This document shows positions 34,573 through 43,807 of a DNA stretch of 43,807 nucleotides, piece by piece. Numbering within the stretch: position 1 is the stretch's first letter; the number at the start of each line of letters is the position of its first letter. Both the position numbers and the translations under genes were made by a program. The DNA comes from Nitrospirae bacterium CG2_30_70_394 (GTDB lineage: Bacteria > CG2-30-53-67 > CG2-30-70-394), in NCBI GenBank assembly GCA_001873295.1, contig MNYW01000092.1, positions 1-43,807 of the forward strand. The letters are read 5' to 3'. The notes beneath the pieces were generated by a model. It worked only from the letters and a program-made list of their open reading frames with translations, ran no database searches and was not told the origin of the DNA.

Positions 34573-34688
34573 GGAGAGTCGCCTGGCTCCAGGGGGGAGG
34601 GGATGCGGAGGGGTGGGCCGCGACTGCGGCCGGTGATCGGTTTGGGGGAGAGGGCCTCGTCGAGCTCCGAAGGCTCCTAGTCTCTCTC

Positions 34689-34901
34689 TCACAACGGCCG
34701 CACATGGCGGTAGAGGGGCTCGGGGAGAGGTTCGCCGGCGTGCCGTTGCTGGTTGGCGAGCGCGCTCACCTTGGTGAGGAGGGCGTCGATCGCCGCGTCG
34801 TAGGTGGCGCCGGTGGCCTCGACCGCGTCGAGCTCGGTGGCGACGGCAACGAACTGGGCGCCGCGTTGTTCGACGTCGAAGTGGTAAGCGGGCAGGGCCA
34901 T
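34689..34901 (-). CDS. small protein, HicB-antitoxin-like fold possible
   Basis: MALPAYHFDVEQRGAQFVAVATELDAVEATGATYDAAIDALLTKVSAL. Confidence 0.45.
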   Translation of the reverse strand: MALPAYHFDVEQRGAQFVAVATELDAVEATGATYDAAIDALLTKVSALANQQRHAGEPLPEPLYRHVRPL

Positions 34902-34950
34902 CCACACCCCCAAGGAGAGGGAGCCATTCAACCAGAGGGGTGGGGACCCA

Positions 34951-36540
34951 TCAAGCGCCAAGCGCCTCGTGGGCGAGGGTCAGCGGGGTGTTGATCAGGA
35001 CGGCCAGGCGCGCGGTAGGGGAGGCGCCGTCCACCGCGGGAATCTCGGTCAGGTCGGTGGCGCCGGCGGTGGCGGTGACCCCGTGGATCCCGTGGGCGAT
35101 GGCGTCGGCCACCGCCTCGGAGCGGTTGCCGTCGGTGACCAGCACGATGTCCTCGCCACACTCCTCGATGCGCGCCTCGGGGAAGAGGTCACGGAGTTGC
35201 TCCCACAAGATCGCCATCTCACCTGCGCCGGGGGCGACCGCGGCCACGGTGGTGGGCTCATTGCGCTCCAGACGGCCGCGCACCGCATCGAGAAAGCTCG
35301 CCGCCACCCCAGGCGGTAGCGGCGCGCTGAAGGCGTCGTCGCAATAGGTGGTGATCCGATCGCCCCCCTCCTCCTTCGCCCGGTAGAGGGCAAGGTCGGC
35401 ACAGCGCACCACCGCGCGGCCGCACACGTTGGCGTCCGCCACTCCGAGGCTGGCGGTGATCCGCACCATCGTGCCGGTGTCGCTGGCCACCGCGACGTTG
35501 CGGATCGCATCGCGCACCACCTCCGCCACATGGGCCGCGCCGGGGGCGTCCGTGTCGGTGAGCAATAAGAGGAACTCGTCGCCACCCAGGCGGTAGGCGC
35601 GGTCGTTCTCGCGGCATCGTGCGCCGAACACCGCCGCCACCGCGCGTAAGAGCGCGTCGCCGGTGGCATGGCCGTGGGTGTCGTTGACCGCCTTGAAGCC
35701 GTCGAGATCTAGGTAGATCGCCACCACCGTCTGGTTCGTCGCTCTTGTGTAACGGGTGCGCTGATTGGCGGCGAGGGCGTGGCCGAGGTCGCGGTCGAAG
35801 AGGGCGCGGCCGGCAAGACCGGTGAGGGCGTCGATCCCCGCCGCCGCCGCCTCCTCCTTCAAGCGGCGGATCGCCGCCACCAAGGGGCTGCCGCCGTCGC
35901 CGGTCGCGATCTGCTCCAGCTTCTCCACCACCTCGGTGAGCTCCATGGTCACCTCCATGAGCTCGCCACGGAGCGCCACACCCTCGAGGGCGAGGACCGT
36001 CTCCATCTCCAGCCGCGCCGCGGTGGTCATGCGTGGCAAGAGGGTCCGCTCCGTCTCCTCAATTTGCGCGAGCCGCTGGTTCAGCTCCGCCTCGCGCCGT
36101 TGTAAGGCAACCTCGCGCTCGGCAAGTTGGCGCTGTTCGGCGGCGAGCTGGGCCGCGAGCTCGTGGTACAGGTTGGTGACCACCGTCCGCCCCTGCTCGG
36201 CCCCCGCCTCCAAGGCGATCCGCTCGACGGACCAGGCGCGTGCCTGGCTCTCCAGCTCCGCCACCATTCCGGCAAGTCGCTTCACCTCCCGCTCCAGCTC
36301 CGGCGCCGGTCGCGCGTCGCCGTGGGGTGGCGGCAGGCCGATGCTCGCGCGAAAGAGGTCGGCGAGGCGGTCGCGGTTGCGCTGGTGGGGAGGCACCGCC
36401 TCCAGAAAGTGGCGGTAGACGCGACCGAAGAGTTGCAGGTAGTGGGCGGTCGCCGGCAGGTCGTGGTCGGCGAGGATCGCGTGGGCGAGCTCGGCGAGCT
36501 CGGCGGAGCGGTCGGCAGGGGAGGGGAGACGCGAAGCCAT
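34951..36540 (-). CDS. diguanylate cyclase (GGDEF) with long N-terminal coiled coil
   Basis: DLDGFKAVNDTHGHATGDALLRAVA...YRLGGDEFLLLLTDTD. Confidence 0.93.
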   Translation of the reverse strand: MASRLPSPADRSAELAELAHAILADHDLPATAHYLQLFGRVYRHFLEAVPPHQRNRDRLADLFRASIGLPPPHGDARPAPELEREVKRLAGMVAELESQARAWSVERIALEAGAEQGRTVVTNLYHELAAQLAAEQRQLAEREVALQRREAELNQRLAQIEETERTLLPRMTTAARLEMETVLALEGVALRGELMEVTMELTEVVEKLEQIATGDGGSPLVAAIRRLKEEAAAAGIDALTGLAGRALFDRDLGHALAANQRTRYTRATNQTVVAIYLDLDGFKAVNDTHGHATGDALLRAVAAVFGARCRENDRAYRLGGDEFLLLLTDTDAPGAAHVAEVVRDAIRNVAVASDTGTMVRITASLGVADANVCGRAVVRCADLALYRAKEEGGDRITTYCDDAFSAPLPPGVAASFLDAVRGRLERNEPTTVAAVAPGAGEMAILWEQLRDLFPEARIEECGEDIVLVTDGNRSEAVADAIAHGIHGVTATAGATDLTEIPAVDGASPTARLAVLINTPLTLAHEALGA

Positions 36541-36547
36541 GGCCCCC

Positions 36548-36860
36548 TTATCGACCGCCGCCGTGACCGCGCAAGACGACGGGGAGCAGGCCGGCGAAGG
36601 CGGAAGGCCGCGCCGGCTGGCTCGCCGTCAGCTCGGCGGCGGTGCAGCCGCCGGGGGTCACCGCGCAGGTGGCGATCCCCGCGGCGCGTCCCATCGCGAT
36701 GTCGTATGGGGTGTCGCCCACCGCCACCACGCAAGCCGGGGCGACACCGGTAACAGCGAGGAGCTCCTCCACCCTGTCCGGGAACGGTTGTGGACGAGCG
36801 ACAGCGTCACCGCACCCCAGCGCCGCGAAGGTCGCCCCCAGGCGCTCCTCGGCAAGAAGC
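36548..36860 (-). pseudogene. HAD-superfamily phosphatase C-terminal fragment, N-terminus apparently replaced by the repeat element
   Basis: QLLAEERLGATFAALGCGDAVARPQPFPDRVEELLAVTGVAPACVVAVGDTPYDIAMGRAAGI; the N-terminal DxDGT half is absent. Confidence 0.75.
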
Positions 36861-37010
36861 TGGTCGGACTTTGTCGGTCGTGGCGAGAAAAAGCGGGCTC
36901 GAGTCTAAATCCGCACCGTTCGTCACTGCGTGGGCCAGGGAACGCAAACGCCGCCCGATCCGGGGAGCGCATCGCAACTTCGCAGTTGATCGACAAAGCC
37001 CGACCGACCC
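36857..37010. repeat. palindromic TIR element copy 5, inverted orientation, abutting the accC stop codon
   Basis: GGTCGGACTTTGTCGGTCGTGG...GTTGATCGACAAAGCCCGACCGACCCC; reverse complement of copy 4 aligns internally. Confidence 0.8.
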
Positions 37011-38348
<1,338 letters not shown>

Positions 38349-38427
38349 CGGTGGAGTCCGTCGGCCGTAGGGAGGGGAGGCGTTCGCGACTAGGTTCCGG
38401 GTCAGGACTGCCCTGGGCCTAGCGCGG

Positions 38428-38925
38428 TTAGGTCTCAATCACGAAGAGCGGCTCGCCGAACTCTACCGGGGTCGCATCTTCCAGCAGGACCTTTACGATC
38501 CGGCACCCCTTCTCCGCCTCCACCTCGTTCATCAGTTTCATCGCCTCAATGACGCAGAGGGTCTGGCCTGCCTTCACCTGGTCGCCCTCCGCCACGTACG
38601 GCGGGGCGTCGGGAGCGGGCGCACGGTAGAAGGTGCCGACGATTGGGGAGGTGATCACCTCCTGCCCCTTCTGCAGACCCCCCTCCGCGGCCGGCGGCGC
38701 GGCGGCCGGTGCGTTCGCCACCACCGCGGCCACCGGCGCGGCCACCGCCGGGACGGCTCCCTGGGCGGCCACGGCGGGCGGCGTGCGACCGAAACGGCGC
38801 AGGCGCACGCGGGTGCCGGAGCGCTCCACCTCCAGCTCCTCCACGTCGGTGCGCGACAGGATGCGGATCAGATCGCGAATGTCCTTGTTCGTCAGACCGA
38901 GGTGTGTGGGCTTGTCGTTGGCCAT
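38428..38925 (-). CDS. accB: biotin carboxyl carrier protein
   Basis: [23 protein letters not shown]...; [11 protein letters not shown] biotinylation motif. Confidence 0.96.
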   Translation of the reverse strand: MANDKPTHLGLTNKDIRDLIRILSRTDVEELEVERSGTRVRLRRFGRTPPAVAAQGAVPAVAAPVAAVVANAPAAAPPAAEGGLQKGQEVITSPIVGTFYRAPAPDAPPYVAEGDQVKAGQTLCVIEAMKLMNEVEAEKGCRIVKVLLEDATPVEFGEPLFVIET

Positions 38926-38948
38926 GGTCTCCCCGGGAAAGGGTGGAA

Positions 38949-39389
38949 TCACGCCTCGCCGCGCAGACGGCGCACCAGTCCATCGAGGGCGAGAAGGTAG
39001 CTGTCCGCGCCGAGGCCCGTGATGACACCGGCAGCAATGTCCGAGAGGTACGAGCGGTGGCGGAAGGGGTCGCGGGCGAAGACGTTGGAGAGATGCACCT
39101 CGATGAACGGCCGGTCGATCGCCAGCAGCGCGTCACGGACCGCGACGCTCGTGTGGGTGTAGGCGGCCGCGTTGATCAACAACCCGTCGCCGCCTCCCGC
39201 CGCGTGGATCGCCTCCACCAGGGCCCCCTCGCCGTTGTACTGGCCGCACACCAGCGCCACCCCCAACGCGGCGGCCCGCTCGCCGAGGCGCTGGTCGATC
39301 TGCGCCAGGGTGAGGCGGCCATAGCGCTCCGGCTCGCGCTGCCCCAACAGGTCGAGGTTCGGACCGTGCAGGCAATAGATGGTGGTCAC
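38949..39389 (-). CDS. aroQ: type II 3-dehydroquinate dehydratase (GTG start)
   Basis: [21 protein letters not shown]...[16 protein letters not shown]...[31 protein letters not shown]. Confidence 0.95.
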   Translation of the reverse strand: MTTIYCLHGPNLDLLGQREPERYGRLTLAQIDQRLGERAAALGVALVCGQYNGEGALVEAIHAAGGGDGLLINAAAYTHTSVAVRDALLAIDRPFIEVHLSNVFARDPFRHRSYLSDIAAGVITGLGADSYLLALDGLVRRLRGEA

Positions 39390-39910
39390 GACTGCGGCTC
39401 CTGCTCCAAGGCGGTGATGCGCGCAGTCAGCACCGAGTCCCCCGGGTTGCGGCGCAGGAGGGTGCGGTAGATGGCGATCGCCTTGGCGCGGTGGCCCTGG
39501 CTCGCGTAGAGCTGCGCCATGGTGGGGTTGACGAAGGGGTCGTCGCCCGGCGCGGCCGGCCGCGGCGGGGTGGCGGGCGGCTCGCTGGCCACCAGCCCCA
39601 GCAAACGGTGGGCCGCGAAGAGGTTGGCCGGACAGGCGGCGATCACCGCCCGGTAGGCTCCGATTGCCTCCGCCGTGTGCCCCTCGTGCTCGGCGAGCTT
39701 TCCGAGGGTGAGGTGGAGCTGGTAGTAGCCGGGCTTGGCCCGCAGCCCCGCCTCGGCGATCGCCCGCGCCGCCGCGGTCTCGCCGGCCGCCAGCCACCGC
39801 TCGGCAAGGGGGTACTCCAGGTGGAGGTCGGGGCGCCGCGCGTGGAGCTGTTCCAGGGCCAGCAGCACCTCGCCGTCGGACGACGCGGGGGCGGTCGCCA
39901 TGGCGCTCAC
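39386..39910 (-). CDS. TPR-type protein
   Basis: [61 protein letters not shown] repeats; overlaps aroQ start. Confidence 0.75.
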   Translation of the reverse strand: MSAMATAPASSDGEVLLALEQLHARRPDLHLEYPLAERWLAAGETAAARAIAEAGLRAKPGYYQLHLTLGKLAEHEGHTAEAIGAYRAVIAACPANLFAAHRLLGLVASEPPATPPRPAAPGDDPFVNPTMAQLYASQGHRAKAIAIYRTLLRRNPGDSVLTARITALEQEPQS

Positions 39911-40248
39911 CCGGGAAGGTCTCCGCGGCGCGCCAGCTCCGGGTCACGCTCCCACGGCTGGCGCGGATTGCGATGGACCACCACCTGCCCGCCGGTCACC
40001 TCCGTAAATCCGTGGATGAAACCGGCCGCCTGCTGACGCTGAAAAAAATCGCGGAGCCACGCCAGGCCGTCGGTCGACCCCTTGCCGATGCGCATCCACG
40101 GCGCCGGCTTGAGGGTGAGATCCGCCTCCGCCGCCTTCACCAAAAAGGTGGGAAGGTGCACCTCGCAGTGGTTCAAATCGCCGCCGCGCAGGGTAACCAG
40201 GCTCTGGCGGCCCTGGACGTCGACGACTTCAAACTGGTGGTTAACCAT
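39907..40248 (-). CDS. conserved hypothetical protein
   Basis: [46 protein letters not shown]...; coupled to the TPR gene. Confidence 0.65.
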   Translation of the reverse strand: MVNHQFEVVDVQGRQSLVTLRGGDLNHCEVHLPTFLVKAAEADLTLKPAPWMRIGKGSTDGLAWLRDFFQRQQAAGFIHGFTEVTGGQVVVHRNPRQPWERDPELARRGDLPG

Positions 40249-40387
40249 CGCTTCTTCCTGACCCGCGGGTGGGCGACACGAACCGGCGCGCATCCTACAT
40301 CGACAAGGGAGGCGCCTGTCACGGGGGCAGGTGGTTGCGGTCCCACCCAGCCAGGAAGGGGAGGGCGACCCGCGGGCCACCCCCACC

Positions 40388-40495
40388 CCGGCGCAATCGC
40401 CGCTTTGGAGACGACCCGGCAAGCACCGGTGCGGGTCACGAGGTCGTCGATCTCCGCGGCCGGCGCAATCGCCACTTTGGAGACGACCCGGCAAG
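40388..40495. repeat. two-copy 36-bp repeat CCGGCGCAATCGCCRCTTTGGAGACGACCCGGCAAG, period 72, 36-nt intervening sequence
   Basis: copies at 40388-40423 and 40460-40495, one mismatch. Confidence 0.85.
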
Positions 40496-40639
40496 GGCGG
40501 ACTCCCCCAACGGGAGGAGCGAAGGCGCAGCTCGCGCCCCGGCGCAGAGGCAGAGGGGGAGGGTGGCCGGCAGGGGCGTCGCCGCGGCGTGGTCGCCAGC
40601 CATGCGCCCCTGACCAGGGCGACGTTGAGCCCTGCACTC

Positions 40640-40742
40640 CCCCAACCCAGCGCTTGAAGGTCGGTTCGCCGCCCCCTGCGCGCCATCGACATGCGCTTGC
40701 TCGCCCCGCCCCAACCCAGCGCTTGAAGGCTGGTTCGCCGCC
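40640..40742. repeat. two-copy 34-bp repeat CCCCAACCCAGCGCTTGAAGGYYGGTTCGCCGCC, period 69, 35-nt intervening sequence
   Basis: copies at 40640-40673 and 40709-40742, two mismatches. Confidence 0.85.
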
Positions 40743-40820
40743 ACCCCGGGAAGAGCCCTCCGCGCCTCCGCGCGCCCCAGCCAGCGTCCCGCACCCTCCC
40801 CCGATCGGTTGTGCCCGCCT

Positions 40821-41888
40821 CTACGGCACGAGCGTCTCGGTGATCGCGGTCACTGCCGCCGTGCCGGCGGGCCAGGCGGCGAGGAGCGACTCGGCGGTCG
40901 CTCGCCAGCGGGTCGCGCCCACGGTGGCCGCCATCGCCAAAGGGGTGGCGTCGCCGGTGGCGCAAAACCGCTCGTAGGCGGCGACCCACTCTCCGGCGAG
41001 AACACGATGCAGGCCGCGCAGGTGGGCAAAGTAGAGGTGCAGCGGCGCGGCCGCGCCGGTGGCCACGAGGTAGGGGAGGGTGGTGAGAGAGTCGGCGAAA
41101 AGGTCGCGCACCGCCCGCAGGCAGAGCTCCGGCCGGCCGCAGCCGATCGCCGCCTGCATCTCCAGCCAACCGGTTCCCAAAATTCTTCCGGCGAGCCCCT
41201 CACCTACTTCATGAAGGGTTGCCGCCGCTACCTGGGCGGTGGTCACCCGTTCCAAAAGAGCCTCCGGCCCACCGTCGCCGGCGGCCGCGAAGAGCGCCAT
41301 GGCGCGATCCAGTGGCCCGTCACGGTGTTGTCCCTGCCACTCCTCGATCCGCGACCACACCTCGCGCCGGAGGGCGTCGGTGCGCACGAAGATCTGCTCC
41401 CCCTGGAGCATGGCGGGCGGCGCGGCCATGTCACGGGCGAGCTCGCGTCCCGCCACCTGGATTGCAAACCCCTCCCGTTGTTCGGCGCGCGCCAGCTCGG
41501 CGAGGAAGAAGGTGGGCCGGCCGCGGTGGCCGAGCCCCGCGCCGTAGACGAGGCCGAGGGGAGAGAGCGCCGCGTTCGCGTGCGCCACCGCGAAGGGGTC
41601 GCACGGTCCGGACGGAAGGGGCAGGGGACCGAACTCATCCCCCTCGATCTGCTCCCACAGGGCCTCGCGCCGACTCAACCAGTCGCCCACCTCCTGCTTC
41701 GCCAGGGTCGCGGTAAGCCCCATGCCACGCTCCCAGCGAAAGTGCTCACGCATCTTCAGAAGAAAGATGCACAAGGTGTGGTCGGCGGCGTAGCGCGCGT
41801 CGGCGATGTCGCAGTTGCGTTGAACCGCACGCACCAACTGGGTCGGGGCGTCCATCGGCCGGTGTAGCACGGAGGGAGGGGAGTGCAC
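40821..41888 (-). CDS. conserved hypothetical protein (possibly Sfum_1244 family)
   Basis: long ORF with VRAVQRNCDIADARYAADHTLCIFLLKMREHFRWERGMGLTATLAKQEVGDWL; family name from memory. Confidence 0.65.
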   Translation of the reverse strand: MHSPPSVLHRPMDAPTQLVRAVQRNCDIADARYAADHTLCIFLLKMREHFRWERGMGLTATLAKQEVGDWLSRREALWEQIEGDEFGPLPLPSGPCDPFAVAHANAALSPLGLVYGAGLGHRGRPTFFLAELARAEQREGFAIQVAGRELARDMAAPPAMLQGEQIFVRTDALRREVWSRIEEWQGQHRDGPLDRAMALFAAAGDGGPEALLERVTTAQVAAATLHEVGEGLAGRILGTGWLEMQAAIGCGRPELCLRAVRDLFADSLTTLPYLVATGAAAPLHLYFAHLRGLHRVLAGEWVAAYERFCATGDATPLAMAATVGATRWRATAESLLAAWPAGTAAVTAITETLVP

Positions 41889-42359
41889 ACCGCCCGCGGC
41901 GCGGTGCGACGGGGGTTCGCCGGCGACCCGCTCGGGGAGCGGTTGGCGCTCGGCAAGGGGGGCGCAGGGGCGACGTCGTACGGGGTTGGCGATGTGGGCG
42001 GGGGGACCGTGTCGCCAGACCCCGGCCCGCAGAGGGAACGACAGCGTTTGCTAGCCGTGGCTTGCGACGATCATTTGGACAAACGAGTGAGGCGAAAGCG
42101 AGCGCCGCTGCGCCACGGCGGCGAACCCACCGAACCATTGCAGGCGCGCGCCTCGGCTCGCGAACCACACCCCTCCAACGCCCGCGCGACCGCCTCTTTC
42201 CCCACTCCTCTCCGCGCCTTTCCACTCTTTCCTAACCCGCAGCCCCAGGGGGCGCCCGCACCGAGGCCGCCCTCCGCGGCACTGTCGCGCCGGCCGGCTC
42301 CGGGGGTCGGTGCGCGAGTCGCGCTTCCAGATCGACCCCGTTGTTTCAGATAAGAAGGA

Positions 42360-43529
42360 TTATGGAAACTTTTTTCCGATCCCGATCAGCTCGCCGAGGA
42401 TCGCGCCGCGCCGCCGGCGCAGGAGGGTCCGCGCCACCTGGTAGCTCGCCTCCCCGCTCAGGTAGGTAGCGAGAAGGTCGCGCAACGACGCGCTGTGGCT
42501 CGCGGCGCCGACGAGGAGGTTGAGGAGGCGCGGCCGGAGGTAGTCGTGGGCGATCGCGTACCCCTTCTCCAGCTCGGGGACGACGGTGCGGCGCACCGCC
42601 GCCGTGTAGGTCGCGGGCTCGTCCAATAGAAACGCCTCGGCGAGCAACCGCGCCGACGCCAGCGCGTAATAGATCCCCTCGCCGGTGAGTGGATCGGCGA
42701 GGCCGGCGGCGTCGCCGATGAGCGCCCAGCGATCGCCCTGAATCCGGTACCGGTCCAAAAAGCCGCGGCCGTGGAGCGGGATCACCCAGCGCATCGGCGA
42801 AGCGTCCGGGGCCACCGCCCCGGGATAGTGGCGGTCGAGAAACTGGCGCAGGCTCGCCGCCAGGGCCGCGCTGCGGTGGCTGGCGGCCGGGGCGCCGATC
42901 CCGATGGAGGCGTAGCGGGCGGCGACAAACGCCCAGACGTAGCCCATACCACGACCGAGAAAGGCGATGTCAACGCCAGGAGTTAGCTCCGGCTCATTGA
43001 GGTGATAGTCGAGGGCGAGGATCAGCTCGCCGCGAGCCAATGGGCGGTCGAGACAACGGCGCACCGTGGAGACCGCGCCGTCCGCGCCCACTAGGTGGGT
43101 GTAGCCGCCCTCCCCGCTCGCCTCGCCCCCTTCGCCCCCCTCGGTGGTCAGCCGCCACCCCCCCCCGTCGCGCCTCACCGCGGTGACCCGGAGGTCAAGG
43201 TGGCGGGCGCCCGCGGCCACCGCCTGGCGCAGGAGGAAGCGGTTGAGCGCACGGCGGGGGAGCAGCCAGAGGGGGCGGCCGCTGTCGATCTCCGCGATCC
43301 GCCCGGACGGCGCGATGAGGCGGAAACGCGCCACCGCCTCCGCCTCCGCGGCCAACCCCGCGAGGAGGGGGAAGGAGGCGATCGCCTTGGTAGTAATCCC
43401 GCCGCCGCACGGCTTCGACCACGGGGCGAGCGGGTCGAAGAGGTCGACGGCGACGCCGTTGCGCGCCATGAGATAGGCGAAGTAGCTGCCGGCGACGCTG
43501 GCGCCGACGATGGCGATGCGGGTGGGCAT
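42360..43529 (-). CDS. geranylgeranyl reductase-family FAD-dependent oxidoreductase
   Basis: MPTRIAIVGASVAGSYFAYLMARNGVAVDLFD...CGGGITTKAI...ALIGDAAGLADPLTGEGIYYALASARL. Confidence 0.88.
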   Translation of the reverse strand: MPTRIAIVGASVAGSYFAYLMARNGVAVDLFDPLAPWSKPCGGGITTKAIASFPLLAGLAAEAEAVARFRLIAPSGRIAEIDSGRPLWLLPRRALNRFLLRQAVAAGARHLDLRVTAVRRDGGGWRLTTEGGEGGEASGEGGYTHLVGADGAVSTVRRCLDRPLARGELILALDYHLNEPELTPGVDIAFLGRGMGYVWAFVAARYASIGIGAPAASHRSAALAASLRQFLDRHYPGAVAPDASPMRWVIPLHGRGFLDRYRIQGDRWALIGDAAGLADPLTGEGIYYALASARLLAEAFLLDEPATYTAAVRRTVVPELEKGYAIAHDYLRPRLLNLLVGAASHSASLRDLLATYLSGEASYQVARTLLRRRRGAILGELIGIGKKFP

Positions 43530-43742
43530 GGGCTCGCGGCGCGTGCGTGTACAGCCTGCAAAGGACCGCGGACAGCTTACCCGGCGGGCGGCGAAAATCG
43601 ACCCGGCCGCCGCCCCCCGCCCGCTGCTCCGCCCGGTGTCGACTGAACCTGGTCGCCGGTCGGCCTTGGACAGTCGTGACCCGCGGAGGCGGGCGCCCGT
43701 CCGGATGCAGACCGGTTCGCCGCGGGGCGCGGGGCCAGGGGC

Positions 43743-43807
43743 GTGTCGGACTTTCACCCGGAGGCAGGGCCAAGCGGGTGGTGGGCCCGGTTCTTCGTCA
43801 CCGCGGG
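43743..43807. repeat. palindromic TIR element copy 6, truncated by the window edge
   Basis: GTGTCGGACTTTCACCC...TTCTTCGTCACCGC resembles the left part of copy 4. Confidence 0.5.

Noticed and set aside
34660-34680. CTAGGAGCCTTCGGA (minus strand) resembling the element end
   Set aside because: Only ~10 matching bases and no partner end; too weak to call a copy
36855-36900. LFLATTDKVRPAS reading resembling HAD motif II upstream of the phosphatase fragment
   Set aside because: Encoded by repeat-element DNA in a different frame from the HAD fragment; coincidence

Overview
High-GC bacterial chromosomal window. The gene order (rho-rpmE-prfA-prmC-murA, and aroQ-accB-accC) resembles Desulfuromonadales/deltaproteobacterial chromosomes; that placement is inference only. 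Housekeeping content: murA, prmC, prfA, rpmE, rho, thiE, pyrF, gltB, gltD, an FGGY kinase, accB, accC, aroQ, a GGDEF cyclase and a geranylgeranyl-reductase-type flavoprotein. Accessory content: a PEP-CTERM protein; a histidine kinase/NtrC-type pair divergent from a coupled four-gene operon (His/Met-rich lipoprotein, beta-barrel, CPIC thioredoxin-fold lipoprotein, CX3CH cytochrome-like protein); a papain-like peptidase/alpha-beta hydrolase fusion followed by a GH108-type muramidase; an EF-hand membrane protein; a SET-like protein; two TPM-domain proteins; and a decayed MNT/HEPN module. Main observations: (1) a dispersed ~160-177 bp element with terminal inverted repeats (GGAGCCTGTCGGACTTTGTC...GACAAAGTCCGACAGGCTCC), one copy apparently inserted in frame inside prmC (177 bp = 59 codons), two abutting the TAG stops of gltD and accC, one of these apparently truncating a HAD phosphatase; (2) a strong sigma-54 promoter with tandem 21-bp-spaced dyads between the NtrC-type two-component pair and the four-gene operon; (3) a second sigma-54-like promoter plus tandem dyads near the window start; (4) a peptidase-lipase/muramidase cassette bracketed by 10-bp-phased ATTCGCG iterons and related flanking sequence; (5) five loci with two-copy 28-36 bp repeats separated by 32-36 nt, CRISPR-like in geometry but without cas genes. 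All calls come from reading the sequence and the supplied ORFs; no searches were run.
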